A program made the position numbers and the translations under genes. From contig NW_025955031.1 in the NCBI RefSeq assembly GCF_022376445.1, forward strand, positions 1-64,000: DNA of 64,000 bases, read 5' to 3'. Of the stretch, positions 22,515 to 34,337 are shown one piece after another. This stretch comes from Fomitopsis serialis (taxonomy: Eukaryota; Basidiomycota; Agaricomycetes; Polyporales; Fomitopsidaceae). The notes under the pieces were generated by a model. That model made no database searches. It had not been told where the DNA came from and saw only the letters and a list, made by a program, of their open reading frames with translations. The first letter of the stretch is position 1; every line of letters begins with the position of its first letter.

Positions 22515-23650
22515 CATCGGTGGGTATCGGAATGGCAGGCAGACGAAGGAGGGTGTAAGCTGTTGTCCGAAGGTGTCCAAAGCCCCTGGCCGGCTCTCCT
22601 TTCTCGAAATGAGTCGCTGACGGCACTGTCGTCGAGAAAGTTTGCCTTGTATAGTTGCAAAATTGTTCACGGGTTCATTGATAGTGGGTCGTTTCTGGGG
22701 CTCGGTGGCGACCATCGCGGCGGCCAGATTGTCCATGAATTCCATGCTCTCGGAAATGGGTTCCTAGGTAGTACAAGTCAGTTCGGAAAGGTCAATCACT
22801 AGCCTTGTCGTATGTGTCGCCTTGGAACATCAGAACGCTCTTGTCGACGCCGAGTATGTGCTCTTCGAGTGGATGGTCGTCATCCAGGCTATACCCGGGC
22901 CTCCTCGATAGACCGAAGTCGATGAAGCATTATTTTGCCAGGCGTTCGGTCCGTGCGGATGGCTTCACCTGCCCACTACGGTCCTTCGTCCATGAGTCGT
23001 TGGGTGGTATGAAGTCGGATGTAGCGGCAAAGGATCCATTATGACGTTAAGCGGGACTGAGACCTGCTTCATTAATAGGCTGGCGGTGATACCGCTAGCA
23101 TGCCGAGGCTTACCGGTAAGCAATGAGATTGTGTTGCATCAATCGAAGGCCCTGAAGATATACAGTAAGTCAACCTCGGCTCTGGCGTCGTCTACGGACT
23201 GTCACCGTGCGCACCTCCAGTCCTTGAGAAAAGAATTTAACTGCCTCGTCAACAGTTCCAAGTGAAGTTTGTCCTACATCTTCAAAAATGCATGGATTCG
23301 ACTTCACTGGCATGAGTTCCTCGCAAAAAGTCCCTTGCGTCGATGCCCTGAGTTGTCTGTCTTCCAAATAATCAGAGCTCCGCCGGAGAGGCGCGTCGCG
23401 TCGAGATGTGAGCATGCTCACGGTAGTCAGTCTGCAGCGGCATTGAAAACACTGATTACAGCGTGCACGAATTAGCCAGCCGGCTTCGCATGTCAACGCT
23501 AGTCTCTTCGTATCCTTTTATGCAGCTTCCAGTCCAGCCTATATCGTGGACGCAGCCTGTACCCATGCTCCTCAAGGCCTCAAGGCCTCAGGCCTCAGGC
23601 CTCAAGCCAAGGTTGCCGGTCCCGCCAGTAGCGTTGCGCATGAGTGAGTC
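22515..23650 (-). pseudogene. Decayed FunK1-like kinase B
   Basis: Order and orientation of family segments are kept, but the frame is broken many times. From the 5' side: WRDRQPWLE (about 23610-23640) interrupted by a tandem-repeat insertion and resuming EEHGYRLRPRYRLDWK; GTVDEAVKFFSQGLE (about 23210-23260); a degraded catalytic-loop exon near 23100-23140; DPLPLHP (about 23010-23035), FIDFGLSRR with breaks (about 22910-22930), and FMDNLAAAMVATEPQKRPTI (about 22680-22740). The DPLPL and MVATxPQKRPT wording makes it the sister of kinase C. No P gene is visible on its 5' side. Confidence 0.75.
23571..23607. repeat. Short CCTCAAGG/CCTCAGG minisatellite inside kinase B
   Basis: About five tandem units of ctcaaggc / ctcaggc lie inside the codons for the conserved WLEEHGY motif of pseudogene B. 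In every other copy that motif is uninterrupted, so the repeat is an insertion or slippage expansion that breaks the frame. Confidence 0.7.
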
Positions 23651-24334
23651 GACCCCGCGGCGCATGCCAGTGAGGCTTAGTTTCGCGGGTTTGACAATGA
23701 GCCTGTTGCATATTACCGTATGCCACAGTGGTCGAGGCTCATGACAGAACATAGTAGCAAACGCGATATCTAGAGCTGCAGCAGGCCGTCGTGGACGACA
23801 ACAGGCCGCATCACGATTCACGCTACGGCGACCGGTCGGACAGTGACACCATCACGTGTCACGCTGACCCATATGTACACTGTAACGCAGCTGCAGCTGT
23901 ACCACCTTCAATCATCTGGTAGACTCGCGATCGTACCCATCCGTGTACGGGCTTCAGGCTGCTGATACGGGGATGACTGAACTGATATACGTATGCTCCC
24001 TGTACAAGCCTGACCATCCTTCAAGTTCAAGCTGAGCACAAAGAGCATTCTTGTGGATCCCGAAGATCATGGCCAGCCCTGGTACGAAGGCATCTTGATG
24101 ACTTCCCGTTAGCTCACCTCTGTGTCCAGTCACTTTGGCACTCAGGCTATGCTCGCGATGGTCGTTTCTCGACCGTTCGACGGCGCGGTGATACCAACTA
24201 AGTCCATGCCAAGGTTCATGATTGACATTGGATAATTCCTATCGTCCAGACTGTCACTTGCCGCCGTGCCCGCGAACACACATGGCGATTGCACGTCGGT
24301 TCCGGTCTACTTGTCGGACTCCATCGAAGGAGAC

Positions 24335-24500
24335 TCAGAATGAAACCGGCAAAGCGACCCACCGTCGAAAGGATGAAATTGCGGTTCGATTGGCTGGCCT
24401 GCGGGCTTTGACGGTCGTTATTGCGGTCTTAAATGTAGACAATGGCTTTGTACGTGCTGTGTTCAATGTAACACACGTCGTCCAAAATACGTAGGGACGA
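24335..24500 (+). pseudogene. Kinase C-terminal remnant on the plus strand
   Basis: Around 24350-24400 the plus strand reads AKRPTVERMKLRFDWLA, matching the family segment EKRPTIAEVETRFDEIYRRLSW. In shifted frames GFVRAVFNVTHV (about 24440-24480) matches the tail GFKRAVLGTMHVFRTA. The long minus-strand frame over this segment is just its antisense. No catalytic part could be found upstream (23651-24334), where I see nothing else. Confidence 0.5.
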
Positions 24501-24682
24501 CAGTTAGCCGTTCTAATGCCTCCCTTCATGTTAATATTGGTGAGTATAGGTCTTTGTGTTCTTATTTGCCTCGGGCTCCACTGGTTACTCCCGTTCTCAG
24601 TACTGCATAGGCAATAATGGCACCGCGTCAGAAGCACCTGACTTCGGACCAGCGACAAGCAGCATGACTCTCCCATCCGTCT

Positions 24683-25353
24683 TACGGTCACGATCCACGC
24701 CCACAAAGACGAAATTCTGCCGCTTCGAGTAGCACGGTATGCGATACAGTACCGACTTGGATCATACTTCTCAAAAGGTTTTCCATTGTGCGAGTGTCAA
24801 CTCCAGGTGCGACAGAGTCCCATGGCGACAGATACCCGGACGGAGCGCTCTACAGAGCTCGCACACAAAGGCGACATGCTCGCCGAGGGCGCTGATCGCA
24901 GGACACGAGCGGCCACACGAAGCAGCCGATGCACAGAACCACGCCGCGCCTATGCCATTAGTAGACGCAGACGACAGAGTTGATCGCTCACACCGGGTCG
25001 AATGGGACCCGTACACAGCTTGCCAGCGACTGACCTATTGTTCTAGCCGTGCATCCGGGACTAGAATCGTGCCTCCATCAGTAGCGGTGCCTTGTATTTA
25101 CTACAGAGTGTGTCAGGTTCAGCCGAGAATTGCGACCTACTAGACGCAATCTTTCATGTTTCCTTCTGGGGTCAAGTTGAACGATGGTAATCTTTCATAC
25201 CATGGCGCGCACGGAGGTATTCATGCGGCTCATCCATCTCTCGCCTGTCTTCAAGGCCAATACGCCGGCGGATGAGAGTTGATGCACCGGCCTGTCAGTG
25301 ACACGATGAAAAATGATTCCGAGAAGCATCTTACGACTAACTTGAAGGAGGGA
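24683..25353. repeat. Duplicated block X, copy 1
   Basis: About 670 bases align by eye with 30963-31689 at high identity, broken by small indels; shared stretches include caggtgcgacagagtccca and ctagccgtgcatccgggac. On the minus strand both copies contain the same broken coding traces (FHxVTDRP...QLSS; VPDARLEQ; EHVAFVCELC; RQNFVFVGVDRD here). I read it as a decayed gene of unknown kind. It sits about 310 bases beyond the 3' end of kinase C. Confidence 0.7.
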
Positions 25354-25666
25354 GGTAGACGCTAGACAATGTCGACGAACCTACAGGCAGGAGGAGTGAT
25401 CCAGGCTGACCGGTTGAAGCTGAAGGCGGTTGCCTCCGATTCGTACTCGCTTCGAATCTAATATCATCGTCGCGCGACGCGCGCGTTATTGAGAGTGGCA
25501 TGCGACTGACTGCATTCACAGGTGCAAGACGCCAGGTTTCCAATTAAATGAAAGCACGGTGCTCGAAAGGTCGGAAAAGCAGCGAAACCAAGACAACAGC
25601 AGAGCAATGACGATCTGGGTATGTGAGTAACGACATAACAAATTCCGATGTGCACCGTGCAATACC

Positions 25667-26948
25667 CTAAGAAACAGCGGGTGTAGGTATCGCAGGTTTA
25701 CGGAGCAGGATGTAAGCCGTCGTCCGAAGCAAGTGTCCAATGCCCCTGAAAGCCCGACCTAGCGGGCCTTCCTTCCTGTATACCAGCCGTTGGCGACATT
25801 TCCACCAGGGAAGTTTGCTTTGGATAGTCGCAAAGCGGCTCACGGCTTCGTCTGCAGTGGGGCGTTTCTGGGGGTCAGTCGCGACCATCGTCGCGACCAG
25901 GTCACTCAAGAATTCTAGCCCCGAGTACATCTATGTCGATATTAGCATACGGCCAGACGGAACAATGAACAGAGGCTACCTTCAAGAACTCCTCGCGAAA
26001 ACGGTTCCCAAGATAGTAGATGTCGGTTGCGAATGGATCACTGGCCTTATCATACCCATCGTCCTGAAACTCCGGCACAGTTTTGTCGCCTCCGAATATT
26101 GGCAACTCCAGTGGATGCTCGTCTTCCGGACCGTACTTCCTGGAAAGGCCGAAGTCGATGAAGTAGTACCTCGTCGGACGTTCAGTACGGGTGTATGGCC
26201 TCACACTCCTACTGAAGTCCCGCGTCATAGTATCATCGGTGGGGTGGTATAACTTTGGGTACAGTGGCAACGGATCCATCATGACATTGAGCATCGAAAT
26301 ATCACTGTGGTTAATATGGTCATTATACGGATTTCATGCGCCAGCACTGCTGCTCACCGGTGAGCGATGCGATGTTGATGTATGAATTGAAGGCCCTGAG
26401 TCTTCGTATTCAACACAGTTTGTTGCCGTTGAGCGTTAGACGCACCTCCAATGTTTGGCGAAAGAAATCAACGGCTTCGCCAACAGTGTCGAAACGAGGT
26501 CTGTGGTAAGCTTTGAGGATGGGCATTATGATAATGGAGATATCCTGCTCTATTGGGTCTTGCAGAACCTCGAGGATCTGCACGCAATGATTTCGCGGAT
26601 CCGACTTCATCGGCTCTTCGCAGAACATTCGAGCTATTTCCACCTCGTATGGGTGCACAGAATGCTCTATCATCTTGAGCGTGACAAGAGCTCCGTCCAA
26701 AATGCGTGTCGCATCAATAATATGAGGGTGCTAATGCGCATTAGTCCGAAGCATCATTCGTATATACGGACAAGACGCACACGTAGCATACGTCCATCCT
26801 CGCAGGAGAGGTGCGACTTTGTGGTCCCCTCCCACGAAGGCTTCCAATCCTGCCTGTATCGCGGGCGAAGCATGTACCCGTGTTCCTCAAGCCAGGGCTG
26901 TCGGTCGCGCCAGGCTATTTCGTCCTCGGTAAGCTGCCCACGCACCAT
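25667..26948 (-). CDS. FunK1-like protein kinase C
   Basis: Start at the ATG 26946-26948 (MVRGQLTEDEIAWRDRQPWL). The same five-exon plan as kinase A can be followed: N-terminal signature to CEDGR; IIDATRILDGALVTLKMIEH with the ATP-binding Lys; QFIHQHRIAHR (about 26350-26395), spliced to DISMLNVMMD; FIDFGLSRKYG; TVPEFQDDGYDK; DPFATDIYYLGN; MVATDPQKRPTADEA; stop at 25667-25669 after KPAIPTPAVS. Donor sites after exon 1 are not clear-cut. Catalytic residues are all in place. The variants DPLPLYP and FLSDLVATMVATD separate it, with pseudogene B, from the other copies. It is head to head with P1. Confidence 0.85.
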
Positions 26949-28298
26949 TGTGGTAGTCGAGCCTTGAATGTGGATGTCAGGAGTCTGAGCTATACCGCTT
27001 GCTGAGGGAGTCAGACTAGCTAAGGAACGAGAGAGACCACGGAACGGTATACATGGCCATGGTTCAACGCAAGAACAACAACAGACAATAACCGGCGAGC
27101 TGCGTGGGTACACGAAGTCGGGAGACGCCGGCGCCTGTCGGGTCCTGTATCGCCATCAACAACGCCGCGGCGCGCTGGCACAGGCTGGCACGCGCCCCAG
27201 ATGCGCCCATAGACTCCTCCTCCTGGATTCGCAGCTGTTGTTCTTGGACTCGTCTTCGTTGAATTTCAACACTTAGGTCTTTGCCAGATGCGACCCGCCG
27301 GCCGCGGGAATTCGGGAGAACTTGAACAACGCTTATGGTTTCTGAACATGCTTGTCCGGTCTTGCTGACACTCAGGCTGCCATGGACCTCAGACCAGCCT
27401 CGGATCGGCGACTGCGCCATTGGCCCAGGTGCTGAGTACTGAGTACTGAGCTATGATCCTGCTAGCTGGGAATCGGATATGCATGCATGGTGACCCCAGG
27501 GACAGAAACGACAACGCTTCAAGCTCGCGCTCAATATGTACTACCCGCGCACAGCGTGAACAGTACGACTGAATGGTGCTTGTATGTTACGATCAACCGT
27601 ATCATATGTTTGTCCAAGACGTCGGTACGTCGTGACTCGATACTTGGGCGTGACTTACTAATTTCTGTGCAGATGTTTGGCTGTTGTAACTTAACACCTC
27701 CGTGCCAAGCAAGGCAATTTGCGAACCGTGGTTACTATTGTGGAATCCACCACCCTCAAGCCCGATTAACAGGCTGTACAAACGAACAACATCGTATGCA
27801 GTTTGCGAACGGTTACGACACTAAGTCAGTGGATGGCTCATAGCGTTCGAGAACGGAATCCGGCGACGTCCAGGCCTACATATAGGCGGTGTTGTCCTTA
27901 TAATAGGTCTGAGCATCGTGGTATGTGACCTCATCACGGCTTCACATTTTTACGGCATTGTATAGCTTCTGAGGCGACTGAGGATTCAGTTCGGCTCCAA
28001 AGTCTTGTTCCTAACTTGACATCCAGAGCATGACGACGGCGATGTAATAAGCTACGAGGGTAGATAAGGAATCAAACTCGCTCTTGAATATCTCTGATCT
28101 CGGAGTATCTCTTACGTGATGAGGGTGGATGGAGGCACAGATTCAAGTTATGATGACCAGGCATCCGCGTTGCCAGGGCGAAGGATTTGGAGAGGTTTGT
28201 GTTGTTCCATTTCTCCCGCATGCCTGCCTATATGAGGCCCGCAGCGACAATCCACAAGGTATTCTCCCAGCTCGGACTTCTAGATACCTCTTCCTACA
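26949..28298. promoter_or_regulatory. Divergent spacer between kinase C and P1
   Basis: 1350 bases, the longest of the five kinase-P spacers. A TATA-like tatatga is at 28229-28235, about 65 bases before the P1 start. A minus-strand frame (27420-27064) with a helical piece VEIQRRRVQEQQLRIQEEES might be a small exon, but nothing supports it further. Confidence 0.45.
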
Positions 28299-29229
28299 AT
28301 GCCTATCACCGTCGAAGACTTCCTGGACACCGCAGACTTTGCTGCCAACTCATCTACTGCCTATAAAACAGTCATCGGTCCTCTCGTTCGCATGTTATGG
28401 CCATACAAGCTATTGCGCAAGGGCGACAAGCGTCTTTCTTCTGCCCTTGATTTACTGGACGAGGGGCGCGGTTACATGGATCGCAAGCTGCATCGAAAGT
28501 ACCATGATCGACATGATGAGTAAGCCACGATTTACGATATCCCGTCCTTGATTCGCGTCTCATCAGATGGCCACCGATACGGCAGGCTTTTCGATTTAGG
28601 ACAGACGTTGCGTAGCATTGGTGGCATTCCTAGCTGGTCGCAATACAAAGACTTCCAGCGGTATAAGGCGGACGCCAAGGTACTCTACCAGGATACCGCG
28701 GTGAGTCCACTCATAACCCCCCGTGCATGTTACATCCTCATTGTCTTTTCGCTATTTAGATCTCTTCCAGGCAAGCCAGAAGCCTGCATATACGGAAACT
28801 GATGGATAACACGAATTGCGCGACTGCGGCTGGCACGTCTCATTTATATTGCATGGCGACAGTATGTCATGACATGACTGTCCACGTAGTAGGTCTTGAA
28901 TCCCAGCGCGCGGACAATCACCACTGTACCGGCCTCACGACAGGTACATAGCCCCTGTTGATCATTGCGGTCTGCTGATAACCCTTGCAGTGGAGGATGC
29001 GGATGAGCGTGACATAACGGAACAGTTAGCCGAGGGCTCAGGCCGACTGGGAAACCAATACCCATCTTCCGCTTGCATTCCACTCCGCGAATTTGAGACT
29101 TCCACGAGACGCTACATCGACTCAATACAGGACGACAGCTCCATTCTGCAGCACCGCCCAATGTGGGCAGGTGATGAAGGTTCCATGCCCGGGCCCCGAC
29201 GACCTCGCAGGTATGTGCTTGAATGCTAG
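28299..29229 (+). CDS. P1: small accessory protein paired with kinase C
   Basis: No known domain recognised. Exon 1 (28299-28519) starts MPITVEDFLDTADFAANSS and carries the family core LLRKGDKRLSSALDLL and YMDRKLHRKYHDRHD. Exon 2 (about 28567-28700) contains LGQTLRSIGGIPSWSQYKDF and RYKADAKVL. Exon 3 starts at 28760 with ISSRQARS, the family's SS-x-x-AR motif. A last exon (about 28991 on) reads EDADERDITEQLAEGSGRLG and ends near DSIQDDSSILQHRP; the exact end is uncertain. The exon 1/2 junction is one base off in the frame that keeps the family homology, so either a different splice site is used or a base is missing. A partial second copy follows. Confidence 0.6.
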
Positions 29230-29810
29230 ACGTGACCTTGAGCTGATGACCTTGATGAACATAGGTAAGCTTATGTGCGATCGCTCATATAGCCGCGACG
29301 CTCACAAATGCTCAACAAGATACTCGCTTTAGCGCATGCTGCAACTTATGACGTGAATAGGCGTAACTTAGCACTTTGAGCATGGACTCGATCGAAACCA
29401 AGGGGCTGGCCCCCATGACTGTTGTTACTCGTATGTACGCATCTTCTTATCCCCGGAGCATATATGTTGGCAAGATAGTGTTCTGTCTTCAAATCCAGGG
29501 TGCTTACGCTGGGTGTGTAATAGTGACTAGTCGCTCGCTTGACGGGTTGTATCCAATAATGTATCATATGCAACAGAACTCTGAGTATCGGGCTGCTGAA
29601 TGCGCATCCCACGCGTTGGCTTACACGATATGACGGTCTGCAGCGGAGACAACGGCACCGTCACCGACGACAGTGTCCGCAAGCATGAAGACGTATCCGG
29701 AAGAACGTCCACCAAGCGCAATCTCGGAGTACGTGGGGCATGGGACAACAAGCAAGGAAACTCCGCGAACTTAGAAGCGAACGGGGCTATTCGTCACTAT
29801 TTAATTGAGC

Positions 29811-30499
29811 ACCACGATGGTGGCAGGATCGGATACGTTGTCCCTCTGCAGACCGTCCCAAGGAGAAATTATGAAAAGTATACTGACGCAGTATCTTCCA
29901 GGAAGGACAGTCGCTTCGCAAGATCACAGGAATCCTCAACATGGACCAGTATGCCACTATACGTGAGTACAAGCACAACGCGAAAGAGTTACAGAAGAGG
30001 ATGTCGGTAAGCCTGAGCCCAGTATCATAAAATGGTTCACGTACTCACAGCTCAACGAATGCTAGATCTCGTCCCAGATAGCGAGAAGCGATAATATCTG
30101 GGCGAAGTTGCATATGTCAGAAAGCGCACATACCGGTACGTTCCATCGCATCTTCGTCACTTGGCCTGAGCGTGAATCGTTTTTATGCATAAAGCTTTCG
30201 TTATCCATGAAGACGTCGACAATGAGATCAGTACTGCGGCAGGTATGTTGACGCTCGCAATCACCTACACCTCGAAGTGCAAACCTTCATATGTCATGTC
30301 AGACGGGACGCGAGACAGCATTGATATAACCGAGCAACGGCAGTCTCTGGCCCAGGGTCGGTTGACTAGAAACCATCCATCCACTGTGAACATCCCGCTC
30401 ACGAATCTCGAGTCGTCGACTACGCATGACGCCGACTCTCTACAAGACAACGGTTCTGTCCTGCAGTATCGCCCCATGCAGACGGATGACGTAGCTTGA
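29811..30499 (+). pseudogene. P1b: 5'-truncated tandem copy of P1
   Basis: After an intron near 29879-29902 the frame reads EGQSLRKITGILNMDQY and REYKHNAKELQKRM, parallel to exon 2 of P1. Then ISSQIARSDNIWAKL (about 30065-30110) parallels exon 3. The last exon (about 30300-30499) reads DSIDITEQRQSLAQGRL and ends DSLQDNGSVLQYRP, parallel to the end of P1. No exon 1 with the GDK core could be found, so it is truncated or its first exon is decayed (29230-29810). Confidence 0.6.
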
Positions 30500-30962
30500 C
30501 AGCCTATGTTCAGTAGGTTCCTCGAACGGTTAGTGTTTGGGTGACCGGGTCCCAGATAAATTCCAAGACTGACAAGGAGTCTCATGCTCATAGCCTTTGA
30601 AAGCACGGACGAGGAGCTGCGTCACTACGGCTATCGGATGTTCCATGTATAACCAAGCAGCTTGTATCTGTACGTCGAAAGACGAAGTGTGCAACATCTT
30701 TTGCTGTAGCCACAAGCTTCTTACGCTCTTTACTCGCTCGATACCACCGGGCTGGTCCCTGTGCTTGACGCACAGAGGCATGTTTTCAGTAAGTAGAGCC
30801 TGAGTATTCAATATTCAATACTCAACTATGTACTGTCCGAACCAAGTCCGAACCATCCAAGTCTGAATAAGGCGCGATGCTTGGCCCGTCCCTAGGTTGC
30901 TATTCCGATGGCTCCGGAACCTGAGACAGTGAACGACGAGCTCTCTGCATGATATCTTACAG

Positions 30963-31689
30963 TCACGATACACACTCACAAATACGAAACTCTGCCGCTC
31001 TGAGTAGCGCGGGATCCGGACGCGATACAGCACCGACACATCGGTTCATCACTGTACTTCTCAGTGCCAGTGGGTTTTCCATTGTGCAGATGAGTCAATT
31101 CCAGGTGCGACAGAGTCCCATAGCGACAGATACCTGGACGGAGCGCTCATACAGAGCTCGCACACAAAGGCGACATGCTCGCCCGGGGCGCTGATCGAAG
31201 AACACGAGCGATCACACGAAGCAGCCGACGGCACAGACCATACTGCGCCAATGCCGTGACTAGGCTAGTATGCACATCGGTTCGAATGGGGCCCGTACAC
31301 AGCATGCCAGCGACCAACGTATTGTTCTAGCCGTGCATCCGGGACTAGAATCGTGCGTCCATTCATAGCCGCGGTGTCTTGTATTTACTGCAAAGCCTGT
31401 CAGGTACAGCCGAGAATTGCGACCTTACCAGTAGACGCAATCCTTCAGGTTTCCTTCTGGGGTCAAGTTGAACAATGGCAACCCCTGCATACCATGGCTC
31501 GCACGGCTCTGAAACGTCACCAAACGGCGTTCGCCTCGGTGCATATGCACAGGTCCGGAGGTAATCCGGCTCACTCATTTCCCGCCTCTCTTCAGAGCTA
31601 AAGCGTCGGTGGATGAGAGTTGACGCGCAGGTCTGTCAGTGACAAGGTGAAAATTGATTTCGAGAAGCCTCTCACGATTGAGGAGGGAG
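30963..31689. repeat. Duplicated block X, copy 2
   Basis: Partner of the block at 24683-25353 and in the same position relative to its neighbour: about 410 bases beyond the 3' end of kinase D. The broken minus-strand coding traces correspond (RQSFVFVSVYRD; VPDARLEQYVGRWHAVYG; LLEINFHLVTDRP). A further minus-strand open piece just outside it (31910-31690, ending near MEYVGHRWGQH) may be the start of the same decayed gene. I cannot name the product. Confidence 0.7.
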
Positions 31690-32100
31690 GCCTGAGACGA
31701 AAGGCGATGAATCGACGGACCGACAGACGAGAGCTCTGGTCCAGGGTGACGGCAAGGCGGCGTCTTCCGAATCGCGTGCTCGCTTCGTTGGCCTTTTGCG
31801 CAATGGAACCGATGTCCAGATGTTGTCCCCATCTGTGCCCAACATACTCCATGACTGGAATATGAATAGGCAACGCGGTACTAGCTGTCGTGAGGATGTT
31901 TCGGAACAATTACGACTCAATGATCATATACATACCGGAGGTTCCGCGAAGGTTCCGCGCAGCAAGGTTCACGAACTTGAAGGTACAACGAGATCGTAGG
32001 ACCTCTTCCATAATCATCCGGGGGAGTATGTAGTAGTGTAAGTGACTAGATAGCAACAGAGCAAAGCAGACGTCGACGATGTAAGCACAGGGATGAGCTA

Positions 32101-33430
32101 TCAGTATGTTGGAGTCGGGATGGCAGGCAATCGCTTGACGAGATATCGCGCCGTCCGGAAGATGTGTTTTATTCCAAGTACAGTCCGGACGAGCACGTTC
32201 TCGTCCCTCTGGACCAGCCGAGCCCGCAGATTCCACGACGCGAGCTGGCTGAATAGCTTCTCAGATCTAGAGGCGACCTCCTCGATGGTCGGTCTTGACT
32301 CTGGATCGTTTTGCACCATGTCGGCGACAAAAGATCGCATGAACTCCATGTTACAGTATGGCTGCAGGGCACAGACGTGAGCGTGCTGAGCGCTGAAGCA
32401 CGGCGAGACACTCACCTCCAGAAAACCCTCCCGAATGAAGCTGCCTAAGTAGTAGATATCCGTACGGAATGGATCTGCTGGCTTGTCGTAACCGTCACCC
32501 TGAAACTCCGGTACGTTCTTGTCTCCACCGAAAATAGGCAGCTCGCGGGGGGGTCCGTTGTCGGGATCGTACTTGCGAGAGAGGCCAAAGTCGATGTGAT
32601 AGTATTTCGGTGGTCGCTCAGTTCGGGCGTAGTGTTTCACGCGCCCAGAGTAATCACGTTTCATGATAGACACTCTGGGATGCCACATGTCTGGATACAT
32701 TGGCGTACCGTCCATCATGACATTAAGGATTGATATGTCACTGCCGGGTATCAAACATTGCTTTCCTCATGGATAGAACGAACTCACCGATGGGCAACGT
32801 GTTGCTCATGCATGAATTGCAGTCCCTATACCGACGAAAGGATAAGCCGAGAGAGATTGGTCAGACACAGAAGCAAACGTACCTCTATCACCTGCTGTAG
32901 ACATGCGACTGCCTCGCCGACGGTGGCAAAGTCTGGATCATCGAATTGTCGGAGGAGGGGTAAGACAATGATCTTAATATTACCCTCCACAGGGTCAGGA
33001 AGGACATCCAACGTGCGAACACAACGATTGCGCGGGTCTGATGTCATAGTTTCAGACGACAAAAAGTGTCCGAGATCCACTTCGTAGGGGTGTATATCGG
33101 TGTCCACTTTCTTGAGCATAACCATCGCGCCGTCCGATATCCTCGTGGCATCCAGAACACCGCCGGTCTGCAGAGGGTATGAAGTCGTTATGTTCCGGTA
33201 TAAGTGACCCAATGAAGACCTACAATGATGGCCAGGCCGTCCTCACATGATAATAACGATTTGCTGGTTCCAAGCCAGGATGGTTGCCAGTCAGGCTTGT
33301 ATCGCGGCCGAAGCATATAGCCGTGTTCCTCGAGCCAAACCTGGCGATCTCGCCAGAAATGTTCGTGAGGTCTGAGCCCGCCGTGGAGACGACCAGGTGG
33401 AGGCGTTGCATCGGAGGATTGAGTTGTCAT
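32101..33430 (-). CDS. FunK1-like protein kinase D
   Basis: Start ATG at 33428-33430 (MTTQSSDATPPPGRLHGG). Exon 1 has HEHFWRDRQVWLEEHGYML and PDWQPSWLGTSK; exon 2 has VLDATRISDGAMVMLKKVD and HPYEVDLGHFLSSE; a short exon encodes GLQFMHEQHVAHR (about 32780-32818), spliced to DISILNVMMD; exon 4 has IDFGLSRKYD, NVPEFQGDGYDK and DPFRTDIYYLGSFIRE; exon 5 has MRSFVADMVQNDPESRPTI and ends PAIPTPTY (stop 32101-32103). Every exon is open, which makes this one of the best-preserved copies. Head to head with P2. It pairs with kinase E in sequence type (MYPxMWHP, HIFRTARYL/LFHTARHI tails). Confidence 0.9.
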
Positions 33431-34337
33431 CGCGCGTACATTCGACGATTACGAGTAGAGGGCTAGTGCTCAGAGCTGCTGAGGTGATAAGTGATACTTA
33501 GGTCTGTGCGCCGGGGACGAAGAGAAGGGATGGATGCGCTCACAATAGTTGAGTCAGAGCTCATTGTGTCCAAGTCGAGTCTCAGAGCAATACATACCCA
33601 CGGTCCGCGTTGTAAGCAGTACCTGTTGCGATCCTCACAGTGATGGGCCAACAAGGTCCGTGCGCGCTTGCTTGAGCGCCCACTCGCTTTCCTATGGTGG
33701 CTGTTCCACCGCCTCAGCGTAGCACGGTGCTGCGTGAATACTTACGTGTCGCGGCCGCCTTTGTCTATCCCATCTCGGGACACTTCTTTTCTCAAGGGTT
33801 CAGGTCCACCTTAGGACGCCTGAAGTGCATGCCCTCAATAACCGAATCATGTCTATCACGGTCAGTCCTCTCAGGTTGGTGGGAAATTGGAATGATGATC
33901 CCCTCGGCATGCGAGTGTGCATCGGACGGATTGACAGGAACACATGACAGTGTTACAAGAGTACTGGCACAGCGCAAAATCCATTGTCCATTTTTCCGCA
34001 ATTGAGAGCAAATCTTGCAGCCGATACCATGGTATGTGTCTATCAAAACGGTGTAGAATTTGTTCAAGTCTTGACGCAGATCCGAGGGGTCGTCTGTCAG
34101 TTACCGTACGTACGCTGACAATCAGTGGCGGCTCAAGACAACAAGACTTATTGATCGGACATCCTTGTAGCTTACGTTCGCTTCCCGACTTCCATCGGAT
34201 GTACACGGTAACCAGATGCCAGGGTTTTTCCCTAGCTGGTGCACGTTGTACACAATCGCTGCATCCGAGCGCCTGGCCTTTCTATATCATCCAGGAGAAA
34301 CGAAGAATAAGGGATTCGATCATACTCATCGCTCAAC
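33431..34337. promoter_or_regulatory. Divergent spacer between kinase D and P2
   Basis: 907 bases. A TATA-like ctatatca is at 34282-34289, about 50 bases before the P2 start. Short frames on both strands show no family features. Confidence 0.45.

Noticed and set aside
24335..24706. Minus-strand frame of 123 codons
   Set aside because: Its similarity to the antisense frame of kinase A shows that the real signal is a kinase remnant on the plus strand.
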